A DNA stretch of 64,000 nucleotides from JAPPLB01 sp965204095. GTDB taxonomy: Bacteria; Acidobacteriota; Terriglobia; Bryobacterales; UBA6623. Shown here piece by piece: positions 17,322 through 25,674 of this stretch. Numbering within the stretch: the stretch's first letter is position 1; every line of letters begins with the position of its first letter. A model generated the notes under the pieces. It was given only the letters and a program-made list of their open reading frames with translations, did not search any database and was not told the origin of the DNA. Position numbers and translations under genes: made by a program. Location: the NCBI GenBank assembly GCA_965204095.1, contig OZ241991.1:3534001-3598000 (forward strand). Reading direction: 5' to 3'.

Positions 17322-18440
17322 ATGAACGCTCTTACTCGACTTGGGATGCTCTCTATCGCTTCCTTGATCCTTGCTGCCTGTGCCGCCCCGCCATCGCTCG
17401 TCCAGACCGAGCTGTTCATCGCCGGACAGGGCGGCTACCACACCTACCGCATCCCATCGATCATTACGACCGTCAGAGGAACCCTGCTTTCTTTCTGTGA
17501 AGGCCGCAAGAACAGCCGTAGCGATTCCGGCGACATCGACCTGCTCCTTCGCCGTAGCTACGACGGCGGGCAGACATGGGGTGAAGTTCAAGTCATCGCA
17601 GATCACGGCGAAGATACGATCGGCAATCCCACCCCCGTCATCGATCGAGACACGGGAACGATTTGGCTGCTACTGACCAAGAACCCCGGTTACGCAACTG
17701 GCCAACAACTCATGAGCGGTTACGAAGCCGGAACACGCACCGTTTGGGTCACCCATAGCAATGATGACGGCGAAACGTGGGCGGAAACGGAGGAGATCAC
17801 CGACACGACGAAGAAGACGGATTGGACTTGGTATGCCACGGGGCCGGGTGTCGGCATTCAATTACAGTCCGGGCGTCTCGTAATCCCGTGTGATCACCGC
17901 AAGCAAGGTTCGCAGCGCTCCTACTCGCATGTCATCTACAGCGACGACCATGGAGCGACTTGGCAGATCGGCGGCGAGACTTCCTTGAAAAACAACGAAT
18001 GCCAAGTGATCGAACGTCGGGACGGATCGCTTCTGTTGAACATGCGCAGCAACCACGGCCGCAACCGCCGCTCGATCGCGACCAGCAACGACGGCGGCCT
18101 TTCCTGGTCTGACATCACCTTCGACGAAACGCTGATCGAGCCCCGCTGCCAGGCCAGTCTGCTTCGCTACACCTCCGTCACGCAATCGGGCGTATCGCTC
18201 GTACTATTCTCGAATCCCGCCTCCAGCGAGCGCGAGCGGATGACCGTCAGGCTCAGCCGTGACGACGGGTCAACTTGGGCGCATTCCCGCATACTGCACG
18301 CTGGGCCTGCCGCCTACTCCTGTCTCACGGTTCTCGCCGACGGCTCGATTGCCTGCCTCTACGAACGCGGCGACGCTGACCGCTACGAGAAGATTACCTT
18401 CGCTCGTTTCAGCCTCGACTGGCTCACCGGCGAGAGCTGA
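17322..18440 (+). CDS. Sialidase (neuraminidase) family lipoprotein
   Basis: A 372-residue lipoprotein with lipobox LAAC (C20). The six-bladed sialidase propeller starts with YHTYRIPSI, the FRIP-type arginine motif. At least five Asp-box-like repeats are visible (SYDGGQTW, SNDDGETW, SDDHGATW, SNDGGLSW, SRDDGSTW). Catalytic features are the Asp region GRKNSRSDSGDIDLL, an Arg/Glu segment (LIEPRCQASLLRY) and the Tyr-Glu region AAYSCLTVLADGSIACLYERG. Such enzymes release terminal sialic acid from glycans. The ATG at 17322 precedes a good signal sequence; an in-frame start 15 bases earlier adds only five residues. It is convergent with the nucleoside transporter gene. Confidence 0.88.
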   Translation: MNALTRLGMLSIASLILAACAAPPSLVQTELFIAGQGGYHTYRIPSIITTVRGTLLSFCEGRKNSRSDSGDIDLLLRRSYDGGQTWGEVQVIADHGEDTIGNPTPVIDRDTGTIWLLLTKNPGYATGQQLMSGYEAGTRTVWVTHSNDDGETWAETEEITDTTKKTDWTWYATGPGVGIQLQSGRLVIPCDHRKQGSQRSYSHVIYSDDHGATWQIGGETSLKNNECQVIERRDGSLLLNMRSNHGRNRRSIATSNDGGLSWSDITFDETLIEPRCQASLLRYTSVTQSGVSLVLFSNPASSERERMTVRLSRDDGSTWAHSRILHAGPAAYSCLTVLADGSIACLYERGDADRYEKITFARFSLDWLTGES

Positions 18441-18477
18441 GAAGGCATCTGAACGTCGTTGCCTGTCACGATGAATC

Positions 18478-19692
18478 TCAGCCGGCCAACAGTCCCGCCA
18501 GCGAAGCTGTCATGAAATTCGCCATCGTGCCCGCGAGCATCGCACGAAAACCGAGTATTGCGAGGTCATGCCTGCGACCGGGAATCAGGCTCGCGATGCC
18601 CCCCACCTGGATTCCGATCGAACCGAAGTTCGCGAATCCGCAAAGCGCGTACCCCGCGATTAAAAACGACTCTGGCTGTAGAGTCTGTTGGGTCTTTCCG
18701 AGTTCCGCATAGGCAACGAATTCGTTGAGCACCATTCTTGTGCCCAGCAGGTGGCCGACCGTTCCCGCATCCGACCACGGCACACCCATCACCCACGCGA
18801 CGGGGGCGAATAGCAGTGCGAAGACATCCTCAAGCGCTTGCGGCATCCAACCCATATGCGGCAGTTCATGAATCCATCCCAGCAGTCCGTTCATCACCGC
18901 GATGAGAGCGACGAAGGCGATGAGGACCGCTCCGACGTTGAGCGCTAGATAAAGCCCCTCGCTTGCTCCGCGCGCCGCTGCGTCGATCACGTTCACATCG
19001 GCTGCATGGGACTCGCGCGGCACTCTCCCGAAAGTCTCCGGAGTTTCCGTTTCCGGTTCGAGCATCTTGGCCATCAGGACCGCGCCGGGAGCGGTCATGA
19101 TGACGGCCGTCAGCATGTGCTCCATTGGGACACCGCCGATCTGGACGTACGCCACCAGCAACGCGCCCGAGATCGTCGCCATCCCCCCCGTCATCACGGT
19201 CATTAGTTCCGAGCGAGTTAGCTTTTCGAGATATGGCCGTATTGTCAACGGGGCTTCCGACTGTCCCATGAAGATGTTCGCCGCCACGTTCAGCGACTCA
19301 GCGCCGCTTGCCCCCATCACTCGTTGCATTACAAGTGCAATGCCGCGTACGGCTTGCTGCATGACGCCCAGGTAATACAGCACTGCGAACAGCGACGAGA
19401 TAAAAACGATTAGCGGCAGAATCTGGAACGCGAGGACGGTACCGATCGGCCCCTGGGAACTGCCCAAATCGCCGAACACGAACTGTGTTCCTGCCTCTGC
19501 TAACAGCATCATGCGGTTAACGGTGGCGCCGATGGCTTGAAAGACCTTCCTGAACGGCGTCTTGAGCACCAGGATCGCCAGCGTGAGTTGAAGCCCCAGG
19601 CCCCAGAGCACCGTCGACAGCCGAATTGCGCCACGGTCTCTCGAAAGCCCGTAGGCTAGTCCAAGAAGAAGAACGAGACCGATCAGTCCCAT
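18478..19692 (-). CDS. Concentrative nucleoside transporter (NupC/CNT family)
   Basis: A 404-residue inner-membrane symporter of normal CNT length with about ten membrane segments. Signature regions are VFISSLFAVLYYLGVMQ, NIFMGQSEAPLTIRPYL (substrate-binding GQSEAPL in hairpin 1), GGMATISGALLVAYV, the C-terminal TRMVLNEFVAYAEL and YALCGFANFGSIGIQVGG. It imports nucleosides using an ion gradient. It lies directly downstream of the pyrimidine-nucleoside phosphorylase, separated by 124 bases, so uptake and breakdown are probably linked. Confidence 0.93.
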   Translation of the reverse strand: MGLIGLVLLLGLAYGLSRDRGAIRLSTVLWGLGLQLTLAILVLKTPFRKVFQAIGATVNRMMLLAEAGTQFVFGDLGSSQGPIGTVLAFQILPLIVFISSLFAVLYYLGVMQQAVRGIALVMQRVMGASGAESLNVAANIFMGQSEAPLTIRPYLEKLTRSELMTVMTGGMATISGALLVAYVQIGGVPMEHMLTAVIMTAPGAVLMAKMLEPETETPETFGRVPRESHAADVNVIDAAARGASEGLYLALNVGAVLIAFVALIAVMNGLLGWIHELPHMGWMPQALEDVFALLFAPVAWVMGVPWSDAGTVGHLLGTRMVLNEFVAYAELGKTQQTLQPESFLIAGYALCGFANFGSIGIQVGGIASLIPGRRHDLAILGFRAMLAGTMANFMTASLAGLLAG

Positions 19693-19816
19693 GGATCGAG
19701 CACCTTACACGCTTGCAGTCAAGAACTCTTAGCGCAGCTCTCGCCTTCCTGGGTCTGCAGCCTTCATCGCTGTTCACTCCATCCGCTGCAGTTTTCCAGC
19801 GAGGGTCCTATACGAC

Positions 19817-21124
19817 CTACTGGACCAGATCGAGAATCAAGTCGCGCGGTTCAGGCGGATTCACCGACAGGCGGAACGCATCTTCCACGAGTTGGACCGC
19901 CTCGGGCAAGTTTGTTTCGTCGGTATAGTAGAGGGCGCAGAGCTGCTGTCCGGCCACGACCTGATCGCCCACCTTCGATTGCAGGATGACTCCTACGGCC
20001 GGGTCGATCGGATCGTCCATGCTATCCCGGCCCGCGCCCAGCATGACGGCGGCGCGGCCGATGTCGTCCGCGTTGATGCGGCTGATGTACCCGTCGCGCG
20101 GCGAACTGACAATCTGCTCGCCCGAGGCATTCGGCAGCAAGTCGAACCGATACACGACCTCCGGATCGCCGCCCTGCGCTGCGATGATGTCCCGAAGCTT
20201 CGTAATCGCGCTACCGTCCGCCAGCAATTGTTGCGCTTGATCACGTGCGCTTTCGATCGACCGCGAGGACTGGCCTAAATAGATCATCCGAGCCGCTAAT
20301 TCCGTCGAAAGCCCCGTCAGATCCGGCGGGCCCTGGCCTTGCAGGGTCTGTGACGCTTCCATGACTTCCAACGCGTTTCCAACGGTGAAACCGAGCGGTT
20401 GATCCATGTCGGTCAGCAGCGCCTGGACTGTGAGGTTCATGCGCCGCCCGATCGAGATCATCAATTGCGCGAGCTTACGAGCTTCGCTGCGGCCCCTGAT
20501 GAGGGAGCCACGGCCTACCTTCACGTCGAGCAACAATGCGTCGAGTCCTTCGGCAAGCTTCTTCGACATGATGGATGCCGCGATCAGCGCCAATGACTCG
20601 ACGGTTCCCGTCACGTCTCGTAATGCGTAGAGCCGTTTGTCCGCTGGAGAGATCTCGTCGGTCTGACCGGTAAACGCCAATCCCAACTCTTTGACTTGCG
20701 TCTTGAATTCGCTCATCGAGAGCTGCGTACGAAAGCCCGGGATGGACTGGAGTTTGTCCAGCGTGCCTCCGGTGTGACCGAGGCCCCGGCCGGTGATCAT
20801 CGGCACGTAGATTCCTGCGGCGGCGGCGGTAGGGGCGGCAATCAGCGTAACCTTGTCGCCGACGCCCCCAGTCGAGTGTTTGTCGACCCGCGGCATCGGG
20901 ACATCGCTCATATCCAGCCGCTGTCCGCAGTTCAGCATTGCCGTCGCGAGCGCCGTCGCCTCTGCATCGCTGAAGTCGTTGCAATATCCGGCCATCAGGA
21001 ATGCGGCCATTTGGTAGTCGGGAATTTCGTTGCGCGTGTATCCGTTGACAAGTCGTTCGAAATCTTCCTGCGTCAGCTCTTCTCCGTCGCGCTTGGCTCG
21101 GATCAGATCCACGATTCGGTCCAT
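19817..21124 (-). CDS. Pyrimidine-nucleoside (thymidine) phosphorylase
   Basis: A 435-residue enzyme, normal for the DeoA/Pdp family, which cleaves pyrimidine nucleosides with phosphate to a base and a (deoxy)ribose-1-phosphate. The start at 21124 gives MDRIVDLIRAKRDGEELTQEDFERLVNGY, the conserved N-terminal helical domain; the frame stays open upstream but that part is not family-like. Motifs are RVDKHSTGGVGDKVTLIAAP (phosphate site), GRGLGHTGGTLDKLQSIPGF and SIMSKKLAEGLDALLLDVKVGRGS. The C-terminal domain is intact. It precedes nupC. Sequence alone does not separate DeoA from Pdp. Confidence 0.93.
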   Translation of the reverse strand: MDRIVDLIRAKRDGEELTQEDFERLVNGYTRNEIPDYQMAAFLMAGYCNDFSDAEATALATAMLNCGQRLDMSDVPMPRVDKHSTGGVGDKVTLIAAPTAAAAGIYVPMITGRGLGHTGGTLDKLQSIPGFRTQLSMSEFKTQVKELGLAFTGQTDEISPADKRLYALRDVTGTVESLALIAASIMSKKLAEGLDALLLDVKVGRGSLIRGRSEARKLAQLMISIGRRMNLTVQALLTDMDQPLGFTVGNALEVMEASQTLQGQGPPDLTGLSTELAARMIYLGQSSRSIESARDQAQQLLADGSAITKLRDIIAAQGGDPEVVYRFDLLPNASGEQIVSSPRDGYISRINADDIGRAAVMLGAGRDSMDDPIDPAVGVILQSKVGDQVVAGQQLCALYYTDETNLPEAVQLVEDAFRLSVNPPEPRDLILDLVQ

Positions 21125-21294
21125 AGAAGTGCACACTTTCCCCGCTGTCCTCCGAAGGAGAAACCCATCGGCAACAGCCAAACCCAACAGAGTAGCATCC
21201 GTCCCAAAGAGGCGCAAGACGCTAACACGCTGTAAGGAAAGCGTTTTTACCGGGGGGTGGCCATGCCCCGAAGTCATTGGCCGCGCGCGCGCCG

Positions 21295-22110
21295 TCAGGA
21301 TATGGGAATGAGCGGAAAGCGGTACCGCCCCTCGTAGATCTCGCAAAAAAGATCGACTATCTCCCCGTGGACACGGCCGTTGGTGGCCAGCAACTCGACA
21401 TCGCCCAGCTCGTAAGGGCCGCCGCGCATGTCTCCGTACTTGCCCCCGGCTTCCTCGACGAGCAACAGCCCGGCGGTGACATCCCAAGAATTCAGGCCGA
21501 TTTCCCAAAAGCCTTCCAGACGCCCGGCGGCAACCGAGCAAAGGTCGAGCGCCGCCGAGCCCGCCCGGCGGATTCCGTGGCTGAGCATCGACACCTGGTG
21601 GAAGAAGTGGATGTTCATCTCCTTGTGACGCCGCCCGCTTGGGAAACCCGTGGCAAACAATCCTTCGCTCATCCGAGACGCGCTCGACACCTTCAGGCGT
21701 TGATGGTTCAAGTAGGCTCCCGCGCCCTTTTCCGCACAGAACATCTCGTCCCGAAGAGGATCGTAAACCACCCCCGCAATCGGCGCCCCCCGGTATACGA
21801 GCCCGATACTCGTCGCGAAGGCGGGAAAACGGTGGGCGAAGTTCGTCGTGCCGTCAAGTGGATCGACGTACCATACATAGTCTGGGTCCTGGTCGACTCC
21901 GCCGCCTTCCTCCGCCACGATCGAGTGCGTCGGAAACCGGTTGCGCAGCCGCTCCACGATCAGAGACTCAGCGGCCCGATCGGCTGTCGTTACCAGATTG
22001 AACTCGCCCTTGTATTCAACCGCGACGCGCTGCTCGTAGTGTTGCAACAGCAGCGGACCCACTTCGCGAGCGATATCGACAGCTACGGATAGGTAGTCCA
22101 CGTTGTCCAT
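21295..22110 (-). CDS. Inositol monophosphatase family protein (SuhB-like)
   Basis: A 271-residue Mg-dependent phosphatase. Metal-site motifs are AEEGGG, WYVDPLDGTTNFAHRFPAFATSIGL (the DPxDGT signature) and NSWDVTAGLLLVEEAGG (WDxxAG). I chose the ATG at 22110 (MDNVDYLSVAVDIAREVGPLLLQHY); a start ten codons upstream is also open. Members hydrolyse inositol-1-phosphate or related sugar phosphates, and SuhB homologues also act in rRNA antitermination. It sits between the small ORF at 22154 and the phosphorylase. Confidence 0.92.
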   Translation of the reverse strand: MDNVDYLSVAVDIAREVGPLLLQHYEQRVAVEYKGEFNLVTTADRAAESLIVERLRNRFPTHSIVAEEGGGVDQDPDYVWYVDPLDGTTNFAHRFPAFATSIGLVYRGAPIAGVVYDPLRDEMFCAEKGAGAYLNHQRLKVSSASRMSEGLFATGFPSGRRHKEMNIHFFHQVSMLSHGIRRAGSAALDLCSVAAGRLEGFWEIGLNSWDVTAGLLLVEEAGGKYGDMRGGPYELGDVELLATNGRVHGEIVDLFCEIYEGRYRFPLIPIS

Positions 22111-22153
22111 TGGCTGTCCCCGAGAGCAGACCGGGTGCACGCTGAAAACCTGC

Positions 22154-22378
22154 TCAGGAAGCTGTCTTCTTCCGCTCTCTCAGGTGCTTGATCTCCTGCA
22201 TGTGGCTTGGTTCCTGTTTGCGTGTCAGCCGAGTGAAGTGAGTGTCGCAGTATTCCATACCGCCCGCGAACTTCTCATTATTGCGCAGGTGCAGACGACG
22301 GGTGTTACCTGCTCCACAAGCTGCTTCGTGCTTCGGGTAGCCCGCCTCGGCGAACGTTTCTTTCCTGGAAGCGCCCAT
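22154..22378 (-). CDS. Possible small protein of unknown function
   Basis: A 74-residue open frame in the same direction as its neighbours, ending 43 bases before the IMPase start. It has two Cys and several His (HEAACGAGNTRRLHLRNNEKFAGGMEYCDTHFTRL) and a basic C-terminus. Third-position GC fits its neighbours. I do not recognise a family. It may be a real zinc-binding peptide gene or chance. Confidence 0.4.
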   Translation of the reverse strand: MGASRKETFAEAGYPKHEAACGAGNTRRLHLRNNEKFAGGMEYCDTHFTRLTRKQEPSHMQEIKHLRERKKTAS

Positions 22379-22455
22379 CGATGCCCTCGCTTTGTTCCGG
22401 GGCGGTTGCTATGGGGCGCCAACGTCGAGCGGCCGCTTCTTGTGAGCAGGACGGT

Positions 22456-23466
22456 TCACGGCTGGTTTTTCTCCGGCGGAGTCGCCTCTCCTTGCGGCGG
22501 GCTCGGCTTCCGGCGGATGCTGATGCGCGCGTTCGAGGGCCGCCGAGTCGCGGGCGCCGACAAATAATATCCGTTCCGCGACAACACTTGCGCCGCGGGT
22601 CGATTCACCAAAACCTGAATCTTGCGAAACCGCTCCGTCTCCGAATCCCTCTCTGGCGGGTAGTAGCCCAGCAGATACTGCGTCCGCAGGTTATCGAGAA
22701 TCTGATGGAATGAATCATCAAGGTTCTCATTCGCGTACTGTACGAACGTAGTACCGCCCGTGTTTGCCGCCAGCGTTTTCAAGGCATTCTCACCGCCCGT
22801 GTTGCGCCCTGCGTCACTGCGAATCGGAATGACGATGATGCCGTATAGCACTGCATCGATGTTATGTGTTGCTTCCAACGCCTCGCCGAACGGAGTGTAG
22901 CTTGTTGTATCGCCCCCGTCGGTGATCACCACCATCACGCGGCGGCCCGGGCGGCTCTTGAGTTGCCGCGCGGCCAGGAATACCGCGTCATACATTGAGG
23001 TGCCGCCCCCCCGCTTCACCAAGCTCAGTGCTTTCTGAATTCGTTTCTCAGAGCGCGTGAAGCTTGTGAGGATCTCGACGAAGTCGGAGAACTGCAATAC
23101 AGCGACCCGGTCGTCCGCATGCGAACCGCTACCGAGCAGGCGCTTGAAGAAACGCTCCGCCGATTCCTGCTCGAACTGCAGCTCCTTCGCCGTGCTGAGG
23201 CTGGTATCGAGCATCAGCACAACCGACAGCGGCCGGTTCGTGCGCTTCTCGAATACCACGATTTCCTGCTCCTTGCCGCCATCGACAACGCTGAAGTCCT
23301 CCACAGCTAGGTCTGCGATCGGGCCCCCGGTGGCGTCTTTCACCGTGACCAGCAGGTTGACCAGGTTGACGTCGACCGAAAACGTTGTTTCCGGAGCACT
23401 CTCTGCCCGTAGCCCGGCCATGATCCCGAACCACAAGACCGCTCCAGTGAGGAGAAAAAGTTTCAC
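22456..23466 (-). CDS. VWFA-related acidobacterial-type secreted protein
   Basis: A 336-residue protein with an N-terminal signal segment, an Ig-like lead-in (VDVNLVNLLVTVKDATGGPIADLAVEDFSVVDGGKEQEI) typical of VWFA-related acidobacterial proteins, and a von Willebrand A domain. The MIDAS is intact: DTSLS (residues 87-91), the threonine in GGGTSMYDAV and the aspartate in VITDGGDTTSY. A conserved TQYLLGYYPP follows, then a Pro-rich tail. It probably mediates metal-dependent protein contacts outside the cytoplasm. Its start overlaps the moaD-moaE stop by 4 bases, which suggests co-translation. Confidence 0.88.
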   Translation of the reverse strand: MKLFLLTGAVLWFGIMAGLRAESAPETTFSVDVNLVNLLVTVKDATGGPIADLAVEDFSVVDGGKEQEIVVFEKRTNRPLSVVLMLDTSLSTAKELQFEQESAERFFKRLLGSGSHADDRVAVLQFSDFVEILTSFTRSEKRIQKALSLVKRGGGTSMYDAVFLAARQLKSRPGRRVMVVITDGGDTTSYTPFGEALEATHNIDAVLYGIIVIPIRSDAGRNTGGENALKTLAANTGGTTFVQYANENLDDSFHQILDNLRTQYLLGYYPPERDSETERFRKIQVLVNRPAAQVLSRNGYYLSAPATRRPSNARISIRRKPSPPQGEATPPEKNQP

Positions 23467-24203
23467 GGGGACGCCTCAGCGGAGCGCGTCAGCGCCTCTT
23501 CCCAGTCGCCCTCGACCCACGCTTCGCCGGTCTCGAAGTATTCCTTCTTCCAAATCGGAACGATCTTCTTCAGTCGATTGATGGCTTCCAGGCTTGCCTC
23601 ATAAGCCGCCTGCCGATGTGCCGCCACGACGACGATCGACACGCTGGCCTCGCCAATCGCCAGACGCCCCAGGCGGTGTACCATTGCAATGCGGTGAATG
23701 GCGTGGTGCTCCACAATCTCCTGTCCGAGTTGCTGCATCGTTTTCAGCGCCATCGGGGCATAGCACTCGTATTCGAGATACTTCGTCGTTCGTCCGCCGC
23801 TGTTGTTCCGGACGACACCCTCGAAGGTGATCACCGCCCCGTCCGCGCCGCTCACAATCCGCCGCGCCAACGCGGGGCTGTCAATCGGCTTCCTCGTCAG
23901 GGCGTAGAAACTGTCATTACCGTCCGATGCCGCGCCAACCCATCCGTCAGGCACGTCCGCACCGCCGCTGACGGGCGGCATCAAGGCCACTTCATCGCCG
24001 TCGCTCAGAGCAACCTCCGGCGCGGCAAACTCGTGATTCCGAGCCAGGGCGATACTGTCGGCCATCTCGTGAAGTTTCGGATGTTGAGACGCATAGCTTG
24101 CAAATAACGTTCCTATTGTCGCGTCGGCCGGAAGCGACACGATGTCCTCCGAACGCCCCACCACATCCTTCAGTAGCCCGAAAAAAAGCACCCGAACCGT
24201 CAT
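23463..24203 (-). CDS. Fused MoaD-MoaE molybdopterin synthase
   Basis: A 246-residue single-chain fusion. Residues 1-81 form the ubiquitin-like MoaD (VRVLFFGLLKDVVGRSEDI, ending LMPPVSGG at G80-G81). After a linker, residues of about 97-240 form MoaE (ITFEGVVRNNSGGRTTKYLEYECY; HRLGRLAIGEASVSIVVVAAHR; KKIVPIWKKEYFETGEAWVEG with the catalytic Lys region). In ordinary molybdopterin synthase the MoaD C-terminal Gly must be free to carry a thiocarboxylate, so this chain probably needs cleavage after Gly-Gly. Mycobacterial MoaX is a comparable fusion reported to be processed. It overlaps the VWFA gene by 4 bases and follows the zinc dehydrogenase. Confidence 0.93.
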   Translation of the reverse strand: MTVRVLFFGLLKDVVGRSEDIVSLPADATIGTLFASYASQHPKLHEMADSIALARNHEFAAPEVALSDGDEVALMPPVSGGADVPDGWVGAASDGNDSFYALTRKPIDSPALARRIVSGADGAVITFEGVVRNNSGGRTTKYLEYECYAPMALKTMQQLGQEIVEHHAIHRIAMVHRLGRLAIGEASVSIVVVAAHRQAAYEASLEAINRLKKIVPIWKKEYFETGEAWVEGDWEEALTRSAEASP

Positions 24204-24242
24204 TACCGAGCAGCTCCGATTGTATCGCAGCCGCCTCCCGAC

Positions 24243-25280
24243 TCAGGCTACGGGATTGAGGATGACCTTTGTCAGACCCGGCTCGTGGTTGTAGAGGCGG
24301 TCGAACATGACCGGACCGTCCTCCAGCGGCTTGGCCGCGCTGATCAGGTCGCTGCAGCGTATCGCGCCACCCGCCATCAGGTCGAGGCAGGCCGGGTAGT
24401 CGTTTGATGACGCGCATGAACCACGCACCGCGATCTCCCGCGTCACGACGGACTGCAATCCGAAACCGATCTTCGGCGTGATGTTGCCGATCAGCGTCAC
24501 CGACCCGCCCTTGCGGACGCTGTCGATGGCGGTTGCGACGGTGACTTCCACTCCGACGGCTTCCATGGCGATATCGACGCCCGCGCCTCCGGAGATTTCC
24601 TTCGTCGCTTCGACGACGTCGGTCGACTTGGGATTGAGCGTGATATCGGCGCCCATCTTCCTGGCGGCCTCGAGCCGGCCGTCGTCGAGGTCAGCGGCGA
24701 TGACCGCCCCGCAGCCTGCGGCGCGCAGGGCCTGGACGGTCAGCAGGCCGATCATGCCCGTGCCGACGACGAGCGCCGTGGCGCCGAGCCGGACCGGTGT
24801 CAGGTTCACGGCGTGGACGGCGACCGAAACCGGCTCGACCATGGCCGCCTCATTGAATGGCAGCGAGTCAGGTACCTTGAAAACGATATGCGCAGGAACG
24901 TTCACGTATTCGGCGAAAGCGCCATTGCGTCTGTAGTCCTCGCAAGAAACGCCCAGCACCGTCCGGTCGTCGCAGAGATTCGGCGCTCCTGAGCGGCAGA
25001 AGCGGCAACGCCCGCAGGAGATCATCGAATCGAAGGTGACCCGATCTCCCTCGGAGAACCCGTTGACGCCCGCGCCCAGTTTGACGACTACGCCGGACGC
25101 CTCGTGTCCCATGATGATCGGCGGAATGCGCCGGCCGGAACTCCCGTCGTAGCCATGCACGTCACTTCCGCAGATACCACACGAGTGCACCCGGATCAGA
25201 GCTTCGCCGGGAGCGACCGCAGGTTCGGGAACGTCGTTGATGACCAGCTTCTTGTATTCTTCGAGGACGAGCGCCTTCAT
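24243..25280 (-). CDS. Zinc-dependent medium-chain (polyol-type) dehydrogenase
   Basis: A 345-residue MDR enzyme of the sorbitol/galactitol-phosphate dehydrogenase type. Catalytic zinc ligands are C37 (CGICGSD) and H59-E60 (MGHEASG). A structural zinc lobe has four Cys (CGRCRFCRSGAPNLC). The Rossmann motif is VVGTGMIGLLTVQAL, with an acidic residue (AADLDDGRL) at the strand end pointing to NAD rather than NADP. The substrate is probably a polyol or sugar acid, but it cannot be fixed from sequence. It lies 39 bases upstream of moaD-moaE on the same strand. Confidence 0.88.
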   Translation of the reverse strand: MKALVLEEYKKLVINDVPEPAVAPGEALIRVHSCGICGSDVHGYDGSSGRRIPPIIMGHEASGVVVKLGAGVNGFSEGDRVTFDSMISCGRCRFCRSGAPNLCDDRTVLGVSCEDYRRNGAFAEYVNVPAHIVFKVPDSLPFNEAAMVEPVSVAVHAVNLTPVRLGATALVVGTGMIGLLTVQALRAAGCGAVIAADLDDGRLEAARKMGADITLNPKSTDVVEATKEISGGAGVDIAMEAVGVEVTVATAIDSVRKGGSVTLIGNITPKIGFGLQSVVTREIAVRGSCASSNDYPACLDLMAGGAIRCSDLISAAKPLEDGPVMFDRLYNHEPGLTKVILNPVA

Positions 25281-25674
25281 AGCCGGAGAACCTACTCAAG
25301 CGTGATGCGGTTACCCGCGCCCATGATCGCTGCCAGAGCGAGGATGCAGCAGTCTCGGAAACCTTTCGTGCAGCGCCCGTGAACGCATTGACAGAGACCC
25401 CGATCGCAGGACAACTACAGATGTCGTGCCCGGCAGCAATTCTCGGGCCCGGCCGCCGAGCAACCCGCTTCGTAGAGTGACCGCGGACCTCAAGCCCTCT
25501 TGTTCGGCCTGCTCCGCCGGGCAAGCATGTCACCATCGTAGCCCACACTCGAACTCGGCGGGGACGGCCGTCTTGCGGAGAAAACCGCAGCGGACGATAG
25601 ATAGAGGCGCTTGGGGGCGGGGCGGTTCTCGGCGGCGGCTACCGGGATGCTAGGCTGTACGGCGTTACTGCTTC
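25281..25674. other. Intergenic region, no gene seen
   Basis: A 394-base divergent spacer between the dehydrogenase and the aldose-epimerase-like lipoprotein. Short open frames exist on both strands but lack family character. A TGCTAGGCT word near 25647 could be an extended -10 for the plus-strand gene; I see no convincing -35. Confidence 0.5.

Noticed and set aside
20475..21134. 219-codon minus-strand frame within the pyrimidine phosphorylase gene
   Set aside because: Same-strand shifted frame, Arg-rich and without motifs; the phosphorylase frame is complete.
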